Origin: Scytonema sp. UIC 10036
GTDB taxonomy: Bacteria > Cyanobacteriota > Cyanobacteriia > Cyanobacteriales > Nostocaceae
Length of the DNA stretch: 12,570 bases
Assembly (NCBI RefSeq): GCF_009725235.1
Contig: NZ_WJFC01000295.1
Coordinates: forward strand, 1-12,570
Reading direction: 5' to 3'
The notes under the pieces were generated by a model, which saw only the letters and a list, made by a program, of their open reading frames with translations, was not told the DNA's origin and made no database searches. Of the stretch, positions 1 through 8,390 are shown in pieces (position 1 is the stretch's first letter; the number at the start of each line of letters is the position of its first letter). Both the position numbers and the translations under genes were made by a program.

Positions 1-33
1 TGTACCGATCTGCCGAAGGCAGTAGCGAAGCTA
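1..33. repeat. Two-hairpin palindromic interspersed repeat
   Basis: Two perfect small stem-loops lie side by side: CTGCC-GAA-GGCAG at 10-22 and TAGC-GAA-GCTA at 23-33. The GAA-loop hairpins resemble dispersed palindromic repeats that are common in filamentous cyanobacterial genomes (family knowledge from memory, not searched). The element continues beyond the left edge. It overlaps the last codon of the Cas3-like gene, whose TAG stop (31-33) is part of the second hairpin, so the element may also act as the 3' end structure of the operon transcript. Confidence 0.6.
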
Positions 34-2118
34 TCGCTGGTCGCACAACCGCAAAGCACGTACAACCAAAGAATAGATCTGCAAAAACTCAATTTCATCG
101 CGATCGAATTTATTCAAATCGAACTCTTTGAGGTTGTAAACACTTTTCCTCAAACTCGGTTCAGGTAAACGATCGCCATTAGGTAAAAAACGTACCATAC
201 ACCGCCAACTGTCTGCGATCGCCTTCTCATATCCCGCACACAATTCAATCTGCTTTAACTTTGCCACATCCTTACTTTGAAATCCCTCACTCCAAGCCGA
301 ATGGTGACGTCCAGCTGCCATCATCACTGTATAACAAATATATTTTATTTTCTCCGTGTCAGAAGTATACTGACGCAATAATGGAACCAAAGACTGTTTG
401 AGAATTGCCTGTGCTAAAAAAGCGCTTTCCACTGCATGATTGGGACGCTTATTTTTCTTTTCATAGGCTTTTAATTCGTTTTTTTGTTCTGGCTCATCGG
501 GATTATAATCGGTATGCGCTAGCAAATAGCTCCTTGGGTTTTTACCTCCATACTTTACATGAGCAATTTTCTGCCATCCTCGCATGATTTCTTGCCATTT
601 TGATTGTAATTTTCCTAGATCGTGGGTAAAAATTGCAAAAAAAACCAGAACTTCAAACAATGATTCAGCTTCGTTACTTGAAAGATTGGGCAATACTTTA
701 GATTGAATAAATTTACTACCAGCTACAAGCAATTCATTACGAATAGCAGTATATTTTACTTTTACGGATTCTCCATTTTTCAACAAAATAGAGCAAAAAT
801 CTTCTCGCCATACTTTCCACATCAAAACCAAATGACCAACATAATTATCCATCCGATAGCAATACTGATTGATAATATTCCTATCTTGTTTGGGTGGAGA
901 TTTAAAATTATTTCCTTCGATCTCAATACCAATTCTTAAACCAATAGACTCGTCATAGTAAATATAACGAGGATTGACAAAAATTCGATAGCAACCAATT
1001 AAAAAATCACGAGAAGTAATCGGACTCAAAGCGGGTAGACTATAAGATTGAGATTTATATTTTGGCGTTTCAATTCGTTGAAAAATCCAATCATCACCAA
1101 AACCCAAACTTTCTTGAAAATCCCGCCAAGCTTTACATAGAGTAGAAATCGGTACGGAGAAAGGCAGTAATTTTTGAATATCGATAATTTCATCGTCGTC
1201 ATCGTCAAAAAAACTTGATTCAGTCCAAGTAAACACACTACGGTTATCGACTTTTCTAATTAGCTCGATAGCTTTCGATTCATCCCCTTTAAAAACAGCA
1301 TCATGAAAATTATTTTCAAACTCCATCTCGCTATTTTCGCGGCGTTTGAGGGCGAGCAAATCTTCATCCTGATGAACGCGATTAATCCATTCTTCCTCAA
1401 TCCGAAAACCCACATGCTTGCTGGCTCGCTCAGAATTGGTATGAGCTTCTAAAACCTGCCAAGTTAACTCACAAATCTCTTTTTTATAGGGTAAAAAGCT
1501 CTCTTTCTTAGTTTCTACTTCCTCAATCGCATCGATATTAATAGCTTCTGTTTCTATGATTTGAGATTCTTCAACTTCAAATAAATCTGTTTCTGCTAAA
1601 TCTCGATTCTCCCGGTTTACCTCTACCGTTCGATAAATAAAAACTTCCCCAATTTCTCCCGGAAACCTTGCACAACGTCCCCCACGCTGCAATAGCGAAT
1701 TCATCGGACTAAGTTGAGTATGTAAAACTTCACAGGTAATATTAATTCCCGCTTCTATGACTTGAGTAGAAATTAAAACTTGACAAGTATCATTCTCTGC
1801 AAAATTATTCTCTCGCCAATTTTGAGCAAAGATATCTTTCAAATAGCTTTCTTTTGCAGCACGATGCTCTGGTAAAAACCTCGCATGTAACAGGGCAACT
1901 TCTATTTCAAAGTCTTGATTTAAGGTTTCTAAATCTCGATAAATCCCTTGTGCTTGAGACACTGTATTACAAATAACAATGACTCGCTGACGTTTTTTCT
2001 GGTAAATATCATCCCAAATACGCTGTGCTGTCAAAGGTTGGGAAACGGTACGAAAAGTTCGACACCGATTAGCTTCTATGATTTTTAAATCAACATCTTC
2101 AACTTGAATAATTTCCAT
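31..2118 (-). CDS. cas3: Cas3-type helicase C-terminal half with C-terminal HD nuclease
   Basis: This 695-residue protein carries the second RecA domain of a superfamily-II helicase followed by an HD-type nuclease. Motif V is STQVIEAGINI (about 117-127) and motif VI is QRGGRCAR (144-151). Metal-binding HD residues appear as H429 (VGHL), HD at 499-500 (THDLGK), H561 (NHAVES) and HH at 605-606 (AAGRHHS). Walker A and DExH are absent because they sit in the preceding 211-residue frame, which overlaps at TAATG. Together the two frames make a helicase-HD Cas3, predicted to unwind and cut DNA. The HD lies at the C-terminus, the order known from type I-G (I-U) Cas3 and opposite to most Cas3 proteins. 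An acidic run of five Asp is at 305-309, in the linker. It closes the operon of III-D effector genes. Whether the split is genuine or a frameshift is open. Confidence 0.85.
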   Translation of the reverse strand: MEIIQVEDVDLKIIEANRCRTFRTVSQPLTAQRIWDDIYQKKRQRVIVICNTVSQAQGIYRDLETLNQDFEIEVALLHARFLPEHRAAKESYLKDIFAQNWRENNFAENDTCQVLISTQVIEAGINITCEVLHTQLSPMNSLLQRGGRCARFPGEIGEVFIYRTVEVNRENRDLAETDLFEVEESQIIETEAINIDAIEEVETKKESFLPYKKEICELTWQVLEAHTNSERASKHVGFRIEEEWINRVHQDEDLLALKRRENSEMEFENNFHDAVFKGDESKAIELIRKVDNRSVFTWTESSFFDDDDDEIIDIQKLLPFSVPISTLCKAWRDFQESLGFGDDWIFQRIETPKYKSQSYSLPALSPITSRDFLIGCYRIFVNPRYIYYDESIGLRIGIEIEGNNFKSPPKQDRNIINQYCYRMDNYVGHLVLMWKVWREDFCSILLKNGESVKVKYTAIRNELLVAGSKFIQSKVLPNLSSNEAESLFEVLVFFAIFTHDLGKLQSKWQEIMRGWQKIAHVKYGGKNPRSYLLAHTDYNPDEPEQKNELKAYEKKNKRPNHAVESAFLAQAILKQSLVPLLRQYTSDTEKIKYICYTVMMAAGRHHSAWSEGFQSKDVAKLKQIELCAGYEKAIADSWRCMVRFLPNGDRLPEPSLRKSVYNLKEFDLNKFDRDEIEFLQIYSLVVRALRLCDQR

Positions 2119-2753
2119 TATTGATTTTCGATTATTTCCTTAATTTTTACCGCTAATTCATCTGTTAAAGTCGCTGTCATCAATAAAACTGGAGAAATTC
2201 CCTTAATTTGCTGTAACACCTTTAAAACAGTAGTAAAAGACCTATCAGGGTCGAGTAAATGCAGTTCATCAAACACTAAATAAGACGCAAAAATCGCTCC
2301 ACAATTGACATTACCCGAACCACGACCAACCGAATAAGGAATATTTAAAAAACTGCTTAACATTTGGTCGATGGTACAAAAAATAATATCCCCCTCAAAA
2401 CGCGGATCTTCTGGGTTTCCCCCTGTTTGTAAAGTCACCACCAATTTTCTTTCCTGAGGATAAAAAATTTCCCAATTTGTAACCATCTTCTCCACTCTTT
2501 GACGCAGACTATTTGCAAGGGTACGCAGAGGGACGACATAGATTAACTTATTGGGAAAATCGAGCTTGAGGGATTTGGCAAATAGAAAGGGTGCGATCGC
2601 GGTTTCTGTTTTCCCCGAACCTGTAGGAGCGCGAAGCAGAGTATCTTCAAGGCTGAGAATGCGGTTGATGGTTTGGGTTTGGAAATTGTAGGGATAGTGG
2701 GTGGTGAGGATGTGAAAGAGTTGGGGAATATCTGTTTGAATTGCGTTACTCAT
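2118..2753 (-). CDS. cas3': Cas3-type helicase N-terminal half (RecA1, DExH)
   Basis: This 211-residue protein is the ATP-binding half of a Cas3-family helicase. Walker A is APTGSGKTE (42-50), motif Ia is VVPLRTLANSL (73-83), motif Ib lies near CTIDQML (126-132), the DExH box is DELH (162-165) and motif III is MTATL (192-196). It ends just after motif III, where an intact Cas3 continues into RecA2. That part begins in the next frame, whose ATG overlaps this stop codon as TAATG. The start ATG overlaps the 3' end of the upstream Cas7-like gene by 8 nt with no clear Shine-Dalgarno, so translation is probably coupled. Alone it cannot be a helicase; with the downstream frame it supplies ATP hydrolysis. 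It is either half of a two-subunit enzyme or the front of a frameshifted cas3. Confidence 0.85.
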   Translation of the reverse strand: MSNAIQTDIPQLFHILTTHYPYNFQTQTINRILSLEDTLLRAPTGSGKTETAIAPFLFAKSLKLDFPNKLIYVVPLRTLANSLRQRVEKMVTNWEIFYPQERKLVVTLQTGGNPEDPRFEGDIIFCTIDQMLSSFLNIPYSVGRGSGNVNCGAIFASYLVFDELHLLDPDRSFTTVLKVLQQIKGISPVLLMTATLTDELAVKIKEIIENQ

Positions 2754-5037
2754 GATATTTTACATTTTTGATACTACCATCATCTTTTACAGCAGTAACT
2801 TTGACTTTGATATTTTGTCCTGCTTCCAAGATTTTTGCTATTTTATCCTCTTTTGTAGTTTTTTTTGTTCCATCTGGTAATTGATAAGTTACTTTAACTC
2901 CCTTTATATTAGAAACCGTTGCATCCAAAATTTGACCTACCTTAAATTGCTGAGATGCTTTAGCTGAAATATTTGTTTTAGAGTTTTGTAAATTTGCATT
3001 GGAAGTATTTCTCAATCTCCGCTTATCTTCTCCTGATTTACCCATGACTTGGAATGGTGTTGGAAGCACTGGACGGTTTATATACTCCTTAGCTTCAATT
3101 GTCATATAACGAGTATCATTTGATGACGGAGGGCGATCGCACCGCAACATCAACAAGAGCATTTGAATCCGAGGTATATCATCTAGTTTGACTGCATTGT
3201 ATCCTTCTGGATGGTCATCAAGATGGATATTATTAACGATGAATTGTTCAAAAGCATTAATACAATCTGTCAATATTGAATCAGTCTTGCTTTGGTTATC
3301 TTCTCCCGATAACCATTGATGACTACTACTAAATAGTTTCGAGTAACGCTCCTGACGGTTATTCAATAAAAGCTGATGCTCTATTTTCACAGCACCCATT
3401 CCTAATGGCTTACCCATACCCAGAGATAAACAATATTTAGGTTCTGCTGCTTTTTGTAATATCCACAGTATCGCACCTAGCTCGATATCAGTGATGTTTT
3501 CAAAGTGGATATCAAAAGTGAATTTAACACCTTCTTTTATGGGTTTGATTTTAGTTATTTGAGTTCCATCAGCATTATCACCGTCAGGATGTTCGATATC
3601 AGGATTATTCCCCTTATGCCAATATAATTTATGACCGCGAATGACGGTTTCTGCTACTTGGTTATCTTTCGATGATTTGTTTGCATAATGCTTAAGTTGG
3701 ATTTTTTCAGAACTAGTTTGAACTAAGTAATGCTGAAACGTTGTTGGTTTGGGATTAGAAAGAATCTTAGGTGTAATTGTTTTTTCGTAACTTCCTGTTA
3801 GCCAAATATCATCATTAATTGTTTTTTCACAAATGGCATTTTCGATGAAAATTCTTCCTGCTAAAGCAGAATCAAATTTATTATTAGTACTTTTCTCAAT
3901 ATTACTTTGATTATTTTTCTCTTTACTTCTCACAAACCCAAATATTGCCTCAGCCAAATCAATTCGATTAGATTTACCAATGTTTTCAGGAATAAAATCA
4001 ACTGCTGAAGCTGCTTTTCCATCTTGTAAGGGTGAGTAAGGAATGCGAAAATTTGGACAGTGACCAAATAAAGTCACTTCTGTTTGTCCGCTTTGAGGTT
4101 CACAATAAAAAATTGGTCTTCCTTCTTTTAAAACTCCAAAATCTTTATCAAAAGGTTCTAGCTTTTGAAATTCGGTTAAAGCACTTCGATAGTGTTGAAC
4201 AGCATCATCGCTAATCGAGATACGATCTATATTATGGTTGATTTCTGGAACAATACAATGATTGCGACGACGGAGATTTGTTGGATCGTCAGAAGATTCC
4301 AGCATATTACCACTGGTAACTAAAACCCCTCGTTCGCGATAACGCTTTTGATTTGCGCTTACTTGTCTGCTAAACCTTCTCGGACTTTTAAAAAGTGTAT
4401 CACCAAAGCTAACATCTATATACTGTGGAACATAGGTTTTTTGATTCATTCTAATCAACGTTTGAATACCTGCTAAATCTTGCTCTTTAACCCAGATAAT
4501 AGAAGATTTTTCAATCATTTTTGCAGGTTGAATATACCAGTTATCCCCTTCCTTCACTAAATAACCAGCTTTAACATTTTTAAGAAGCTTTTTATACTCG
4601 CTTCCTAATGGATCATCTTTTTTTGCTGCAACAGCACGAAAGAAAAACCTTTTTTTATCCGATACCAGTTCCATTTTACTAAAACTAATAATCTCGATTA
4701 AAATTCTGAGCATTCCACGCAAGCTGCTACCGGGAATCACTGGTTTTTTGGCTTTAGATGCGGTCTCCGTATAGAAAAAATCTGGTAAATCTTTCGATTC
4801 TGCACCACATACAAATTCTTCTTTAGTTAAACCACAGCGAATATATAAAGGAGATTCAGTTGTGAGCGTGCAATCAATTCTACCTGTATAACGTTTTTCG
4901 GATTGAGCATAGTACACATTATGCGAAGGTAAAGAATCTGCTTGAATCTCAACTATATCATTGGGTAACTCAATAAAATTATAGGGTGCTATAGCTTTTT
5001 TAGTATCCGGTACATTCGTTAAATGTCTAGGCAACAT
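2746..5037 (-). CDS. Large Cas7-like RAMP protein with insertion and S1/OB-like tail (TIGR03986-type, III-D)
   Basis: This 763-residue RAMP-superfamily protein of the type III-D effector matches by architecture the TIGR03986 group and the 'Cas7-insertion' backbone subunit of III-Dv. The substrate-contacting motif IPGSSLRGMLR lies at 101-111, a typical RAMP segment LAEAIFGFV at 361-369, and the glycine-rich loop GMGKPLGMGAV at 540-550. About 430 residues separate the first and last motifs, far more than in a simple Cas7, which is the insertion. After a poorly conserved linker, the last 65 residues (698-763, starting FKVGQILDATV) look like a small OB/S1 RNA-binding barrel. The ATG overlaps the csx19 3' end by 11 nt, and AAGGA (5046-5050) sits 8 nt upstream of it. 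The role is inferred: crRNA and target RNA binding in the effector backbone. Family recognition is from memory. Confidence 0.82.
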   Translation of the reverse strand: MLPRHLTNVPDTKKAIAPYNFIELPNDIVEIQADSLPSHNVYYAQSEKRYTGRIDCTLTTESPLYIRCGLTKEEFVCGAESKDLPDFFYTETASKAKKPVIPGSSLRGMLRILIEIISFSKMELVSDKKRFFFRAVAAKKDDPLGSEYKKLLKNVKAGYLVKEGDNWYIQPAKMIEKSSIIWVKEQDLAGIQTLIRMNQKTYVPQYIDVSFGDTLFKSPRRFSRQVSANQKRYRERGVLVTSGNMLESSDDPTNLRRRNHCIVPEINHNIDRISISDDAVQHYRSALTEFQKLEPFDKDFGVLKEGRPIFYCEPQSGQTEVTLFGHCPNFRIPYSPLQDGKAASAVDFIPENIGKSNRIDLAEAIFGFVRSKEKNNQSNIEKSTNNKFDSALAGRIFIENAICEKTINDDIWLTGSYEKTITPKILSNPKPTTFQHYLVQTSSEKIQLKHYANKSSKDNQVAETVIRGHKLYWHKGNNPDIEHPDGDNADGTQITKIKPIKEGVKFTFDIHFENITDIELGAILWILQKAAEPKYCLSLGMGKPLGMGAVKIEHQLLLNNRQERYSKLFSSSHQWLSGEDNQSKTDSILTDCINAFEQFIVNNIHLDDHPEGYNAVKLDDIPRIQMLLLMLRCDRPPSSNDTRYMTIEAKEYINRPVLPTPFQVMGKSGEDKRRLRNTSNANLQNSKTNISAKASQQFKVGQILDATVSNIKGVKVTYQLPDGTKKTTKEDKIAKILEAGQNIKVKVTAVKDDGSIKNVKYHE

Positions 5038-5599
5038 TTTTCAATTCCTTCTCAGTTGTAAGATTAACTAATCTGCTTAAATAAATACGGGCTATACCTG
5101 TTTCTTCGTCATAATCAATATAGTGACGAACACACAAACGCAATGGACGATATAATTTTTGATGGCGATCAAAAGATATATTGATTAACGGAACAGCATG
5201 ACACAAACCTTGGGAACCATCCGATACTAAGGTAAAGCCATTGTTAGTCTTTTCTGCTTGTGTACCCCAAAGAATCTGATTTTCAGGAATAAACTCTGTA
5301 TTCTCTTCATCTTTAATAACACGCGCTTGAAAACCTTCATCTGTTTGCCAAAGCATCACTTCCGAATCTTCGCCAAAAATCCGACATTGTTGTAACGTCG
5401 AACGACGTAATTTAGCAAATTCAGGAAAAACACTATCTGCTGTTATTAAATTTCCATCTTGGAATTTTCCCCAGATAACCCCATCTTCTGTATGGGCTAA
5501 TAAATATTTCAATTTATATTTATTCCCTTGTTCTTCCAACCAGTTTTGCAAATTAAAATCTACTGATACTTTTATAGGTTCGCATTTAGGTTTATTCAA
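5027..5599 (-). CDS. csx19: Csx19-family III-D effector protein (TIGR03984)
   Basis: This 190-residue protein resembles the TIGR03984/Csx19 family in length and in the segments LLAHTEDGVIWGKF (about 34-47), LQQCRIFGEDSEVMLWQTDEG (about 70-89) and ARVIKDEE. Csx19 is a non-RAMP subunit of III-D/III-Dv effector complexes; its precise task is not evident from sequence and no catalytic motif is visible. The start is a TTG (5597-5599) whose bases overlap the upstream TGA stop as TTGA. It is preceded by a perfect AGGAGG (5607-5612) at 7-nt spacing, so this rare start is well supported. It lies between the two Cas7-like genes, the order expected for the III-Dv gene set. No signal peptide or membrane segment is seen, so it should be cytoplasmic. 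Confidence 0.82.
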   Translation of the reverse strand: MNKPKCEPIKVSVDFNLQNWLEEQGNKYKLKYLLAHTEDGVIWGKFQDGNLITADSVFPEFAKLRRSTLQQCRIFGEDSEVMLWQTDEGFQARVIKDEENTEFIPENQILWGTQAEKTNNGFTLVSDGSQGLCHAVPLINISFDRHQKLYRPLRLCVRHYIDYDEETGIARIYLSRLVNLTTEKELKNVA

Positions 5600-7008
5600 G
5601 GTGTCACCTCCTGATGTAAAGCTGCAACAAATTTCTGTAACTCTTCTGGGCGAGCGATAGTCAAATCTTTATTATTAGAATTTTGTACAATTGTCCAATT
5701 TTTATCGCCATATTGAATCGTTGCATTTTCCCCTTTCAACCTTCCCCGTCCAATACTACTAGTTCCTCCAACAGTTAAATCGCCAGTCCACAAATCTTTA
5801 AGTAATAAAAGTAACAATCCTATTTCTGATTCTATTGGGTTACGTAGTTGCAGCGTAATTGTGAGTTTTGTTTGATCGTTGCCAAAAATTGGTTGCTCGT
5901 TGAATAAAGCACCATCTAAAGCACCGCCAGTAAATCTATCGATCGCAATTCGATTTTGTACTAAGTCGGTAGCGTCATTAATTTCAACTTCATCGACAAC
6001 TAAACGACTCGCTCTTGCTTTTTTTGTGTTCTCATCCACGAAGCCAAATATCTCGTTAATGATATTTGTGTGTTTTTGAATAGTATTAACTATCCTTTCC
6101 GCACGATGTCGCAACACACCAGTTAAACTCGTACCTGATAATATTGCTTTTGCTTCCCCATTCCGTTGAGATTTTAGATGGACAACATCGGGTGCTTTAT
6201 CGGTAGATGCTTGTCCGGCGCGAATTAGTAAGGGACTTGCAAGGGTAAATGTAGCTTGGATAGTTAGATGTTGTCTTTTATCTTCCTCTGCTATAGTGAC
6301 ACCCAAAGCATCCCCAATATTGCCGTGAGTTGGAGAACCTTCTAATAACCCTGTTTCCCAATGGGGAAAATTTAGCCATTTTATACGCTGTTTGTAATCT
6401 CGCAAATCAAACTGACATACTTGCCATTTTTCCACATGACAGCGACCAAAACCACGAGTTTTCTTGATTCCCAAACGAATTTTACCTGCTTCTAATCCTT
6501 GCAGGCTAATTATTAATTCTCTAATTAACTGCTCTCTATCACTTTTTTCATCTATTAATAATTCAAAGGAAAGATTGAATTGCGTTCCTGCTTCCAAAAA
6601 TTCTAGATCGTATTTAGCCCCATCGTCTGCGGTTTTCGTGATGCTATTAATTTTCACTCCATCACGTAATTCTAAGCTAATCACGTCGTTACTGAGAGCA
6701 TCATTCACAATCAAAGGACTTTGTTCTCCATCGTCATCACTACGCTGTCCACCAAATAACAGAGAATCATCTGTAACACCATAGCCATTGTTATGTTCTC
6801 GCAGATAGTTTCTTAAAGATCCAGCTATCGAGGAACCCATGAATAGAGCTTTATCTTCAATACTATCTCGTAAAATTTCTATATCTACATCACTATCGTT
6901 ATCCCCACTTCCAAAACAAGTAGGAGTATCTAATATCAAAATCCCTTTGATTATTATTCTTTCGATAATTTGGCGTTGGTTTCTAATATTGATGCGATCG
7001 CAACTCAT
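5596..7008 (-). CDS. Tandem Cas7 RAMP protein (Cas7-2x, subtype III-D)
   Basis: This 470-residue protein is made of two RAMP/Cas7 units in one chain. Unit 1 has GSSIAGSLR (58-66), a counterpart of the central motif at RDGVKINS (115-122), and the glycine-rich loop KTRGFGR (183-189). Unit 2 has GTSLTGVLRH (292-301), AIDRFTGG (355-362) and GGTSSIGRGRL (414-424). The doubling corresponds to the Cas7-2x backbone subunit of III-Dv complexes, which holds the crRNA. Cas7 subunits of type III complexes cut target RNA through an aspartate in a loop just before the first motif. Aspartates occur there in both units (35-48 and 270-274), so RNA cleavage by both is plausible but unproven. The ATG overlaps the csx10 stop as ATGA, with GGAGAG (7015-7020) 6 nt upstream. 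Confidence 0.85.
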   Translation of the reverse strand: MSCDRINIRNQRQIIERIIIKGILILDTPTCFGSGDNDSDVDIEILRDSIEDKALFMGSSIAGSLRNYLREHNNGYGVTDDSLLFGGQRSDDDGEQSPLIVNDALSNDVISLELRDGVKINSITKTADDGAKYDLEFLEAGTQFNLSFELLIDEKSDREQLIRELIISLQGLEAGKIRLGIKKTRGFGRCHVEKWQVCQFDLRDYKQRIKWLNFPHWETGLLEGSPTHGNIGDALGVTIAEEDKRQHLTIQATFTLASPLLIRAGQASTDKAPDVVHLKSQRNGEAKAILSGTSLTGVLRHRAERIVNTIQKHTNIINEIFGFVDENTKKARASRLVVDEVEINDATDLVQNRIAIDRFTGGALDGALFNEQPIFGNDQTKLTITLQLRNPIESEIGLLLLLLKDLWTGDLTVGGTSSIGRGRLKGENATIQYGDKNWTIVQNSNNKDLTIARPEELQKFVAALHQEVTP

Positions 7009-8390
7009 GATTTACTCTCCTTCATCGCTTTTTTTGTAATAGCCATAATTAAACGTAGGGTATATTTTTCGGCTAGTTTACTTTGTTTAGCAAATTCATC
7101 TGTAATACTTCTCTCTACATTCGCAACATTAACTGTTAAGTCTTGCTTATTGCTTACCCAAGTCCAAGATTCTGAATTTTTTAACCATTCATCAAGTTGT
7201 TGCTTAAGAGAATAATTTTCATCATTAGGGGAAATTTTTGCTCTTTCCAACTGACCTTTTGCATAAGCAGGAAGATTATTTAAGAGTGATAATACTAAAT
7301 TACAATCACCAGTAGAAAGAGCTTTTCTGGCAATTATTTGTAAGCGGTAAAGCTGGCTATTACTAATATCTCCTTCAATCTTCTTTCGTCCAATAAAATT
7401 TTGTAGCGTTCTTTCAATTCTTTGATGCAGTAATTTTTCTGCCATCTGTGCTGCTAAGGTGCGTGAAAAATCTTCTTGTAATTCCGGTTTGTTTTTATCA
7501 TTTTTACTGGGTAAATGAACTCTATAACTAGATTTATCTAACCAGTTAATCGCAACTCTGCCAAAACCTTCATTTCGTCTTTCTCCAATACCTCTTGCTT
7601 CAATGTCTCTAATCGCATCTGGAGTAATATCAAATGCTTCAAATACAAATACACTACCTGCTGCAAATGCTGCAACTTGAGGTAGAGGTAAGCCCCATTT
7701 ACGGTTAAATCCTCCAACTAAAGTGCTGCTTGCATAGCTTCTTATAGGTTGCAATTTTGTACCCATACCCAATATTGTCTCTATTTCTTGTGTGATTGGT
7801 GTAGAATTTTTGTTGTATGTAGAAGGTGGAATAATAGCATATTGACCCCATTCATCACGCAAAATTAAGTCACTAAGCAGTTTAACTGTAAAACAATCTC
7901 TTTCAATTCTATTGTCGGGAGAAACATGAACTTCATTCCAATTATGAGAAAGTTGAATCTTACTGATTTTTATATGTCCGTACCCAGCAGTTCGCGAACC
8001 ACCAAGCCAAATATCCTCTGATTTTTGCAGTAATCCCATCAGGAAATTAGCATCAGTCTCGTTACTACATATAATGACAGCTTGAAAAGTTTGCTGGCGA
8101 TCGATTGCTTCGTAACGGAAGATTTCTCCCTCTCCTTGAATTTGATTAGTTTGGGGATTGCGTTTAATTTGAGTCGAGCGTCCTTGTTTGCGATCGCGCT
8201 GATTGTGAATATTGATTCTTCGCTTTTCTTTATATAGCGTTATCGAATCACTTTTTTTGATGCAAAAACCTTCACCAATAAATTTAGGATTCTCCAATTC
8301 ATCGCTTGGATCGATTCCAAAATCGAAAATCACGATCTCTGGTAATTCATCATTTAACTCTGCATCCTTCTCTTTGAACCAAGAACTAGC
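7005..8390 (-). pseudogene. csx10: csx10 / Cas7-Cas5-Cas11-like gene, 5'-truncated
   Basis: The open frame runs from a TGA at 8391-8393 to the stop at 7005. A GTG at 8333 gives 442 residues, but no Shine-Dalgarno precedes it and coding-like sequence continues upstream (in-frame ELNDELPEIV). Numbering from that GTG: the end of a first RAMP domain (GGSRTAGYGH, 111-120); a Cas5-like RAMP domain with GGFNRKWGLPLP (207-218) and the loop GIGERRNEGFGRV (248-260); then a helical C-terminal region (286-442) that fits a fused Cas11 small subunit, as in the III-Dv Cas7-5-11 protein. The first RAMP domain lacks its beginning, including the PGSS/RG-type motif that Csx10 proteins carry near their N-terminus. 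The gene is cut at about 8376-8388, where a helicase fragment on the other strand begins. No native start or promoter remains. Confidence 0.8.
8376..8390. other. Junction joining two truncated divergent genes
   Basis: To the left, the minus strand reads as csx10 up to about the in-frame WFKEKD codons. To the right, the plus strand reads as superfamily-II helicase from the motif Ia-like LAHR codons (8386-8397) onward. Each gene loses its own 5' part here. Helicase-frame codons left of 8386 do not look like the hydrophobic strand that precedes motif Ia, and the csx10 frame meets a stop at 8391-8393. The exact breakpoint cannot be fixed to the base. Confidence 0.7.

Noticed and set aside
703..1238. 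Small frames antisense or out of frame to the Cas3-like gene
   Set aside because: They are composed of low-complexity, asparagine- and isoleucine-rich residues without a ribosome binding site and are shadows of the minus-strand gene.
31..2753. Assignment of the helicase pair to a type I-D Cas3'
   Set aside because: The I-D Cas3 is a stand-alone helicase with the HD on Cas10d; here an HD domain follows RecA2 in the same chain and no I-D genes are present.
8212..8385. In-frame N-terminal extension of the plus-strand helicase from an ATG at 8212
   Set aside because: It is antisense to the well-supported csx10 coding sequence and does not resemble any helicase segment; the helicase homology begins at the LAHR codons near 8386.
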